Shown here: positions 1 to 64,000 of the stretch, one piece after another
Layout: every line of letters begins with the position of its first letter
Position numbering within the stretch: position 1 is the stretch's first letter
Notes under the pieces: model-generated
Told to the model about the DNA's origin: nothing
The model's input: the letters and a program-made list of their open reading frames with translations, nothing else
Databases searched by the model: none
Assembly: GCF_027887165.1 (NCBI RefSeq)
Contig: NC_077232.1
Span: 11,717,934-11,781,933, forward strand
Direction: 5' to 3'
DNA: 64,000 bases
From: Monodelphis domestica
Taxonomy: Eukaryota > Chordata > Mammalia > Didelphimorphia > Didelphidae
Program-made: the position numbers and the translations under genes

Positions 1-27
1 TGCAGGAGAGTGTAAGGACTGGATCTC

Positions 28-107
28 AGTTTCCCCCAAGGTAAAAATGGGAGGGTTTGCATTTTGCAGCCTTTAAGGCCCCAAGTCTCCAATCCTGTGA
101 TAGAACA
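28..107 (+). repeat. SINE 3'-tail relic (MIR/CORE-SINE-like)
   Basis: The stretch follows the familiar order 'tctcagtttcccc', 'aaaatgggagg', 'ggcctttaaggcccc', 'aatcctgtgata', which is the 3' part of an old mammalian tRNA-derived SINE. It matters because the same tail type borders the giant array near 11.2 kb. The subfamily was not determined. Confidence 0.5.
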
Positions 108-564
108 GTGGGTCCTGGCACACTGGAGAAGGGGCTGTGCCAGGGTCTTGGATCACTACATGGTAACATGGGCCTTGTGTGCCATTCCCATGCCAAGGGA
201 TGAGATAGTAATAAAGTATTTTTCACCCTGTGACTCCCTTCCAGTCATCAGCTTCTCTTTGGTGCTGGGGGATTTGCCTTCTCTGAAGCATCCTCCCAGC
301 CCCAGAGCAGGCAGAGTCTCCCTAGGAAGGGGGATGGATCCCAGAGAACTCAGAGCTGCCTTTGTGGGCTCAGCACCAGCCACCTCCGCCCTAACCCTGA
401 TGGCTGGGAGACCCTTGAAGAGTGGAGGAAAAGAAGAGCTCGAGAGTCTCACTCATCTGCCTCTTTTCCTTTCAGGCTCCATCTGCCCGGTGTCCCTGCT
501 GCCCCACTTTTTTTCCCCGAAGAATTTTTGTACTATTGCTAAAGACAAATTTCCACTGACTTCA

Positions 565-570
565 AATAAA
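565..570 (+). promoter_or_regulatory. polyadenylation signal AATAAA (proximal)
   Basis: Canonical hexamer in the candidate terminal exon that begins at 476. A second copy lies 28 bases downstream. Confidence 0.55.
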
Positions 571-592
571 TGCAGATGTATTTGCCTTTGTA

Positions 593-598
593 AATAAA
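593..598 (+). promoter_or_regulatory. polyadenylation signal AATAAA (distal)
   Basis: Second canonical hexamer of the pair. The downstream sequence 'tgccttgtgggg' is G/T-rich, as expected beyond a cleavage site. Confidence 0.55.
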
Positions 599-1133
599 GC
601 AAGGCCAGCCTAGTCTCACTGCCTTGTGGGGAGGGAACCCTCTGATGAGCCCCAAGAGGGCTGTTAGCCCCATGAATAATGGCTCACCCATCCCTGTTAC
701 CTGTGTGCCCCACAGCAAACGCGTAACTGGAAGGGGGACCACCCAGCTTCCAAAAGGCCTGCAGCCTCTGCTCTCTGGGTGGTAAGGTATGCCCTGGCAT
801 TTCTGTGCCCTTGGGGATTTAAGGCAGGTGGGGAGATGGTAGCCAGAACACTGCCTTGATTCTGGACCATCCCGCTAAAGAGGTGGCTAGTGAATGGGGT
901 CACCCAGCACCCAACAAAAGGAGCTCAGGCCACACGGACCTCATCACCTTTCATATAAGAAGAAATGTCTAGACTGGCCGCTAAGGGAAGCTTGTGAAAT
1001 GAGCTTATGTAGACCATCGGCGATGCCTGCTGTGCTCTTCTAGACGAGAGACCAGGCCTGGATGACAGAGAGGTGCCCGGCGTCACTTGGATAAATGACA
1101 ACCGAGGGGTGCTCAACAAATGCACTCTGCAGG

Positions 1134-1460
1134 TGTGGCACGAGGGAGGCAGGCTCCGGCTCGATGGTGGCACGAGGGAAGCAGGCTCCGGCTCGATGGT
1201 GGCATGAGGGAGGCAGGCTCCGGCTCGATGGTGGCACGAGGGAGGCAGGCTCTGGCTCGATGGTGGCACGAGGGAGGCAGGCTCCAGCTCGATGGTGGCA
1301 CGAGGGAGGCAGGCTCTGGCTCAATGGTGGCACGAGGGAGGCAGGCTCTGGCTCAATGGTGGCACGAGGGAGGCAGGCTCTGGCTCGATGGTGGCACGAG
1401 GGAGGCAGGCTCCGGCTCGATGGTGGCACGAGGGAGGCAGGCTCCGGCTCGATGGTGGCG
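1134..1460. repeat. 32-bp minisatellite, about 10 copies
   Basis: Tandem copies of a 32-bp unit built from 'tggcacgagggaggcagg', 'ctccggctcgatgg'. Copies differ by a few substitutions (ctccggctcgat, ctctggctcgat, ctctggctcaat, ctccagctcgat). The repetitive reading frames across it, on both strands, follow from the periodicity. It lies between the plus-strand terminal exon and MYRF. Confidence 0.95.
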
Positions 1461-1555
1461 TTTGCCTTTTCTGATGGACAGGTGACCCGAAATTTCTGTG
1501 TGGACTGGCCAGAGGGTCTAGCTCTGGGCATCTTCCTCTGTTGGCCTTAGTGCTT

Positions 1556-1728
1556 CCTAGCTAGGTGATCCTGGGGATACCTATTTGCCCCGGTTTCTTC
1601 ATCTGTAAAATAGGGATAATAATAGCACCTCCCTCCTAGGGTTCTTATGAGGGTTAAAATAAGGCAATAATTATAAAAGGCTTAGCACAGTGCCTGGCAC
1701 TTGGGTGCTATTTAGATGTTAGTGAGAC
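1556..1728 (+). repeat. MIR/CORE-SINE fragment
   Basis: It contains the MIR landmarks in order: 'cttcctagctaggtgatcct', 'tttcttcatctgtaaaat', 'gggttcttatgagggtta', 'cttagcacagtgcctggca'. This is the 3' two thirds of a plus-oriented copy. Confidence 0.8.
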
Positions 1729-1883
1729 AAATAATTCTTGTTTGTGCATCCGGGACCCCTCGGGCAGGAAGTCTGCAGACCCCTGCTCAGAATCACCTTA
1801 CAGGCACACCACAATGCCGGGATTACACCGAGGCTTGCAAAGGAAGCCAATTGTAGGGAGATACAGATTGAAGTTCACGGGAA

Positions 1884-2010
1884 GCTGCGTGGCTGGATGG
1901 GTAGAGCACTAGGCCCAGAGATGGGAGGTCCCGGGCACTTCACCCCCATGGTCTAGCCCTTATGGCTCTTCTGCCTTGGAACCTGGTTCTGCGATGGAAG
2001 GGGAGGGCTA
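1884..2010 (+). repeat. marsupial-type tRNA-derived SINE, internally deleted
   Basis: It begins with 'gctgcgtggctggatgggta' and continues through 'gatgggaggtccc', 'cacttcacccccatgg' and 'ctcttctgccttggaacc'. The middle of the element (the 'gtgaccctgggcaag' segment) is missing compared with the copies at 2,999 and 60,672. Confidence 0.75.
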
Positions 2011-2998
2011 CTGGGAGCCCGGGTTAAAGAGGGTGTCGGGGATGGATGGACAATAGAAAGCCAGCTTCCCAGTGTAAGCTGGGGGAGGGGGGGCGGCAGC
2101 GTGTCCCTGGGCAGAACGCTTTGAAAGGATCTGGGACAGCTGGCAGAAGCCCTGCCTTGAGGCAGCATTGGAGGCTCAGTGCCCTGGTCAGGCCACGTGG
2201 GGGCACCACCGATACAGTTAGCCTCCAAGTCCAGTTCCCAAAGGCCCTCCACCCCTCCCTGGGGCCCTGCCCAAGGCCCCCGTGGTGCCCTCTCCTTCGT
2301 CTACGGAAAACACTAGCACGGGCTCCCTCGCCTGGTGTTACCCCAAAGGGCTGAGCACACAAAGGCAGGAACAAGTGGGCCGTCTCCGGTACAAGGTGCA
2401 CCCAAGAAGGAGGGACGAGCTTTGAGAAGGGAGCGAAGCCTCGCCAGAGGCCGGAGGGCAGCCCCTGGACAGCTGCAGGGACGGATGAAGGATTCCGGGC
2501 CAGGGAGGGAGAGTGGCGGCTTTGGGAGGCGCAGGGAGCGCCTGAGGCGAGGGAGGTCGGGTCTCTCCCCTGACCAGTCAAGGCGAAGGGGCCAGCAGAG
2601 GAGCGCCCTGCACAGACGGGGGGCACAGGTCAGAGGCCTGGACAAATGTCCACACCAGGATCTCGTCCATCCCAGCTTCCAAGATCTCCACGGCACGTGG
2701 CTGACTTCCCGAAGGCCAGGATCTCTCTGGCACCTGAGCCTCGCCCGGGCCCTCATCACCTCTTGCCCAGGAAGTCATCCATGTCAGAGCAGCCTGCCTG
2801 CCTCCCTCTCTGCAGCCTCTGCCTTCTCTGGCCCTTCCTCCCGGTCCCTGACCCCGTGAGTGCTCAAGGATCTTCCATGGCTCCCGCTGCCCCCCCTTCC
2901 CAGGCTTGCTTCATTTACACAGGTGTCCTGGGCTCCCCCATTCATGCTGTGACCCAGGCTGTCCCTCGGATGCCAGTCCCTTCTCATTGAAGTCATTG
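2011..2998. other. intergenic, no gene recognised
   Basis: This GC-rich sequence has overlapping open frames on both strands. I see no conserved protein, splice structure or RNA gene in it. It separates the convergent 3' ends of the plus-strand gene and MYRF. Confidence 0.5.
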
Positions 2999-3175
2999 GG
3001 CTGGGCCAGCCGGGTGGCTCGGTGGATGGAGAGCCAGATCTGGAGGCGGGAGGCCCTGGGTTCCAATGTGATCTCCAACACTTCCTAGCCGGGTGACCCT
3101 GGGCAAGTCACTTGACTGCCCACTGCTCGGCTCTTCCTGCTCTCCATTGGGGTGGGTTCTAAGGCCCAGCTCCAG
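2999..3175 (+). repeat. marsupial-type tRNA-derived SINE
   Basis: Nearly complete copy with a tRNA-like head (gccgggtggctcggtggat), a body (gaggcgggaggccctgggtt), 'gtgaccctgggcaagtcact' and a tail 'gggtgggttctaaggc'. This SINE type, also at 1,884, 57,075, 57,680 and 60,672, is the main reason for calling the genome marsupial. Confidence 0.85.
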
Positions 3176-3463
3176 GGGTGCCCTCCCCCTTCACGTTTTC
3201 CTAGCATGCCTCCCCTCCCCCAAGTGGCTTGAGGGCAGGCCCTTTCCCCCTCCTTCCCCTCTCTGCCCCTTGCCCAGCCCATCACCGGTTTCTAATCCAT
3301 GTCTGGGCCGCTGGATTGAGTTCGCGTCCTGACCTAGGAACAACACTTTGCCTCCCGGCCTCAGTTTTCTCACCCACAAAATGGGCTCGGGGAGATGAGC
3401 TCTGGGGGAGGTGGGTGACAGGCAGAGCCGAGGCAAGCTTGGGTACAAAGCCGTATTTATAGA

Positions 3464-3469
3464 TTTATT
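3464..3469 (-). promoter_or_regulatory. MYRF: MYRF polyadenylation signal
   Basis: AATAAA on the minus strand, about 1,150 bases past the MYRF stop codon, within an A/T-rich stretch that contrasts with the surrounding GC-rich sequence. Confidence 0.65.
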
Positions 3470-3626
3470 TATATATGTATATTTGCCTCCGGAAGAAAGG
3501 ACGGTCCAGGGGAAGCCAACAGAAACGGAGTGAGCGAGCGGGACGCCGTCCCACGGTCAGACTTGGCACAATATAAATATGAATCAAAGCTCGGCGGGGA
3601 TGGTTAACGCTGGGCAGGGGCGAAGC

Positions 3627-3687
3627 GGGGGGGGGGGGGGGGGGGTGAGGGCCGGTGAGCGGACAGTTAGCAGGGGGGGGGGGGGGG
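3627..3687. repeat. paired poly-G homopolymers (19 and 15 G) in the MYRF 3' UTR
   Basis: The plus strand has G19 at 3,627-3,645 and G15 at 3,673-3,687, so the MYRF mRNA would carry two long poly-C runs 27 bases apart. Poly-C is a ligand of PCBP/hnRNP-K proteins; any role here is inference. Run lengths may be unreliable in the assembly. Confidence 0.9.
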
Positions 3688-4616
3688 CTATTTACAGCAG
3701 GCGGGGGCGGGGATTCGCTAAAGAAACAAGACTCCGGCGTCGGGCTGGCAAAGTTCTTCTGGGCCTCCCAGCACCAGAATGGGGGCTCTCCGCCTCGCCT
3801 TCCACCTCGGACTAAGGCAACTTTGGTCCAAAATGAAACGCCCCCGGCCGACCCTCTGCCTCCTGGGGGCCGCGGAGAGATAGGCACGAGCAGGGGCGCC
3901 CCGAGGGCGGACAGGGAAAGGGGGGCAGTTTCCGTGAGGGCTCCCAGCCTCCCCCGGGGTGGGTGCTTGGAGAGCCCTGAGGGCAAAGGCATTCTTGGGG
4001 AGCAGCCCTTGGGGGTGTGGCCTGGAGGCCCGATGGCCAGGAGGGGGGAGGCCGGGGCTGCTTTGGCAGTGCGAGGCTGGGCAGGCAGCGGGCAGAGCTG
4101 GACAGGCTGCCCTCTGGGCCTGCCCCATCCGAGTCCATTTTAGAATGAGCTCCCCGAGACCGAGCCTGGCAGACAAGGCCCAGCCGGGGCTGGGCCGCCT
4201 GAAAACGCCACGGTGGGGTTCAAGGGCGGCCGGGACGGCTGCGGCCCAACCCAGAAACCCCGGCCTGGCAGCCGGGGGGAGCCCCGAGGCCGCCCCTTCC
4301 CAGGCTTCCGGCCTCCCGCTCGGCCCTGTAACAGGGAAGCCGGGAGGGACGCCCCGGCCCCCCGGGTACGGCCGGGCAGCGTGCAGGGGCGACTATTCCA
4401 GTGTTGGGACTCCGGCCCAGGCCTCCAGCCTGGGTGTGCAGCAGGAATTCCAGTGTCGGCGGGCTGCGAGCAGCCCCAGCGGGCGAGGGCGGTGCAGGGT
4501 CGCCCCCAGCCCCGCTCCAGTGTAACCCGGTCACGTCCAGTGTGGGAGAAGAGGAGCCCCGGAGGGCCCCCGGCCTCGGGCAGGCTCTGCCGGGTGCAGG
4601 GCCCGGCCAGCGGCGC

Positions 4617-62520
<57,904 letters not shown>

Positions 62521-63103
62521 CTGTGGAGAGACAGAGCCCGCTGCAGGCGGCCCCAGAGACCCCGAGCGCCCCCTCCCCGCCCTGCAGGCCCGCACCCTCG
62601 ACGCTCGCTCGGGCCAGGAGGGCGCAGGTGACTGTGGACGCCCCTCCGTGGCCGGGGAAGAGGGGCTGCGGCTGCCCCCTCAGAGTCTGCACCCCACCAT
62701 TGCCGCCCTCCGGGGGGGGGGGAGGCCCCAGAGGCTCAGGCTCAGGGAAAATGGGAGCCCAGGAAGGTCACGGTGTACCGGCGAGGCCCTCCTGGAGCAG
62801 AGGGAGGCTGGCGGCAGGGCCGGCCTGGGCCATGCCCAGGGCACGGCTCTCAGGTGAGGGAAGCTCCCCCATGCCTGGCCCCCTGGAGGCTCCGACGGGA
62901 GAGGAGGCGGGGGAGGGCCAGCCATGGAAGGGGCCCGGTGCATTGTGGGGGAGCAGCTACCCCCCATCCCGTCTCACTGACCAGCACTGAATGCGGGTTA
63001 GCTGTCGGCCAGAGAAACCCACAGGGGGCTGGCCTCCTGGCCTCCCTCCTCCCAAGAAGCCAGCGTCCTCCGGGAGAAATCCAACATGGGGAAGAGGCAA
63101 AGG
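62521..63103. other. MYRF: MYRF intron, no element recognised
   Basis: GC-rich with a G run near 62,714. No MYRF exon was found between 62,521 and 64,000: the expected N-terminal peptides are absent on the minus strand. Confidence 0.6.
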
Positions 63104-63214
63104 GTCTCCCTCGTCTCGGGGTCTCCCTCGTCTCGGGGTCTCCCTCGTCTCGGGGTCTCCCTCGTCTCGGGGTCTCCCTCGTCTCGGGGTCTCCCTAGTC
63201 TCGGGGTCTCCCTC
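63104..63214. repeat. 17-bp minisatellite, about 6.5 copies
   Basis: Near-perfect copies of gtctccctcgtctcggg, with one variant unit (ccctagtctc). The repeating 'SRGLPRLGVSLVSGSP' frames come from this periodicity. Confidence 0.95.
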
Positions 63215-63429
63215 TGGTCAGTTTGCTCCTCCCCGAGGCTCCTCCCTGGAGAGGTGGAGCCGATGGATGCAGTCTGAGGATGGGGCATCTCTGTGGCTCA
63301 TCACACGGGGTCCTACCACCACTCAGGGACCCGACCACTCAAGCTGGCCCTGGACGCCCACTGCCACCACCGTGGGCTCCCTGAGGGCCCTGGAATCAGC
63401 CTCTTTCCACATCAGGGCAGCTGTCTGGA

Positions 63430-63530
63430 GAGCAGCCGGGCTGGCGTTCGAACCCTAGCTTGGTCTTACTAGCAGGGGCCCCTCCGTGCTTCAGTTTCCC
63501 CGCCTGTGAAATGGAAGTGCTCCCTCCTGC
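63430..63530 (+). repeat. MIR-like relic
   Basis: 'ggcgttcgaaccctagcttg' followed by 'gcttcagtttccccgcctgt' and 'gaaatggaag' is the middle of a decayed MIR or related SINE. Confidence 0.5.
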
Positions 63531-63769
63531 AGCTGCAGGGAAGACCACAGGAGGTGATGCTGGCCCCGTCACCCACCCGCATCCCCGCAGTGCTCCAAGT
63601 GGTTCAAGAGCAGGCACTGCAGGAGGACGCAGCAAGGGCACAGGAGCAGTGCAGACACTTCCTGGTGGGGCTGAGCAGGGGCGGCCCTTGCTGAGAGGAG
63701 GAGGGGAAGTGTGGCTCGGCCCCTGGGCTGCGGCCAATGGGCGAGCCCCCCTCCACCCCCTGGCTCACC

Positions 63770-63935
63770 ACGGCTCTGCCCTCGGTGACTTTATTGAAGC
63801 CTTTCGGGGGTGCCTCGGGAGGGAAGGAGGGCGGGAGCTCCCATCCCTGGAGGTCTCAGACCCCCATGAGATACGGGTCGGGCTGGAGGCCCCTTACAGC
63901 TCCCGAGACGCTGATTATGTCCCTGGCGGTGTTTT
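63770..63935 (-). CDS. candidate 3'-terminal exon, gene not recognised
   Basis: On the minus strand an acceptor (ttcctctctgcccag) precedes an open frame (entered with two bases) that reads NTARDIISVSGAVRGLQPD then PYLMGV and a TGA at 63,856-63,858. It is followed about 60 bases later by AATAAA (63,790-63,795) and a G/T-rich stretch. This is the complete signature of a last exon with a short 3' UTR. I do not recognise the peptide. It lies between the MYRF exon at 62,459 and the MYRF 5' exons presumed beyond 64,000, so it would be an alternative last exon of MYRF, a nested gene, a pseudogene, or chance. Phase 1 is needed upstream. Confidence 0.4.
63790..63795 (-). promoter_or_regulatory. polyadenylation signal AATAAA
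   Basis: Canonical hexamer on the minus strand (ggcttcaataaagtcaccg), followed by a G/T-rich downstream element (gtggtgagccagggggtgg). It supports the candidate terminal exon above it. Confidence 0.45.
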
Positions 63936-64000
63936 CTGGGCAGAGAGGAAAGAAAGGATCCGGGCGGGCGGTGCCTGCCCAGGGCTCCCACTTGCCCCCC

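Larger units (their letters stand above)
476..615 (+). other. candidate 3'-terminal exon (mostly 3' UTR) of a plus-strand gene
   Basis: A strong acceptor (ctcttttcctttcag, ending at 475) is followed by about 120 bases of AT-rich, UTR-like sequence with two AATAAA signals, at 565-570 and 593-598. Bases 1-475 show no recognisable coding exon and read as intron. In placental mammals MYRF is tail-to-tail with TMEM258, so by position this could be the last exon of TMEM258. I cannot confirm that, because none of that small membrane protein is visible here. An in-frame reading of the exon exists but looks non-coding. Confidence 0.5.
3440..4616 (-). other. MYRF: MYRF 3' UTR
   Basis: It runs from the MYRF stop codon (4,617-4,619) to an AATAAA at 3,464-3,469 (minus strand), inside an AT-rich block with several ATAAATA-like motifs. 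The 3' limit is an estimate, about 20-30 bases past the signal. The sense strand carries two very long C runs (G runs on the plus strand, at 3,627-3,645 and 3,673-3,687). It lies just upstream of the SINE at 2,999-3,175. Confidence 0.7.

Noticed and set aside
1095-1550. Open frames with repeated TREAGSGSMVARGRQAPARWW or the like
   Set aside because: Periodic frames of the 32-bp minisatellite, present on both strands and in several frames.
63104-63214. Possible kinship between the 17-bp repeat and the giant array (shared GTCTCCCTC)
   Set aside because: Only a nine-base pyrimidine string is shared. The rest of the units differ and there is no ATTCC core, so chance is sufficient.
63791-63991. 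Minus-strand frame ending GTPERLQ across the candidate last exon
   Set aside because: It overlaps the AATAAA hexamer with its stop and lacks a splice-compatible reading. The alternative frame ending PYLMGV with the stop well before the signal is the better candidate.

Overview
The window is from a mammalian nuclear genome, most likely a marsupial. Compact GT-AG exons encode a vertebrate protein, and the repeats are CORE-SINE/MIR fragments plus several tRNA-type SINEs of the kind abundant in opossum and other marsupials. These SINEs carry a 'gggtggctcagtgga...gggaggtcc...gtgaccctgggcaagtcact...tctgccttgg' layout. Species and chromosome cannot be fixed from the sequence alone.

The main gene is MYRF (myelin regulatory factor), on the minus strand. 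I reconstructed 24 coding exons (62,520 down to 4,617), all with matching splice phases apart from one apparent 1-base shift. They encode about 1,000 residues: the end of the proline-rich N-terminal region, the Ndt80-like DNA-binding domain, the S74-type intramolecular chaperone/autoprotease domain with its Ser-Lys dyad, a coiled coil, a transmembrane helix and the lumenal C-terminal domain. A short 3' UTR ends near 3,440. The first coding exons (roughly the first 130 residues) and the promoter lie beyond base 64,000.

Layout: 1-620 holds the likely 3'-terminal exon of a convergent plus-strand gene. 620-3,440 is intergenic, with a 32-bp minisatellite and SINE/MIR relics. 3,440-10,213 holds the 3' UTR and the last 16 MYRF exons, in a GC-rich block with a C-rich minisatellite and long homopolymers. 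10,214-56,338 is one giant intron. 56,339-62,520 holds eight more MYRF exons with SINEs, an L1 scrap and a long pyrimidine tract. 62,521-64,000 is intronic, with a 17-bp minisatellite and a candidate 3'-terminal exon of unknown identity.

The outstanding feature is a ~45-kb tandem array (about 11,284-56,175) of 29-31 bp units inside the MYRF intron that follows the DNA-binding-domain exons. Nearly every unit carries ACATTCCAT, which matches the TEAD (M-CAT) consensus, so the intron holds on the order of a thousand TEAD-like sites. The array is bordered by two pieces of a SINE tail that resemble the repeat unit, which suggests it grew from within that tail. It is organised hierarchically, with nested duplications of about 1.4, 2, 6 and 11 kb. 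In the sense direction of MYRF the array is purine-rich and its consensus has no polypyrimidine tract or polyadenylation signal, which may explain why a coding gene tolerates it.
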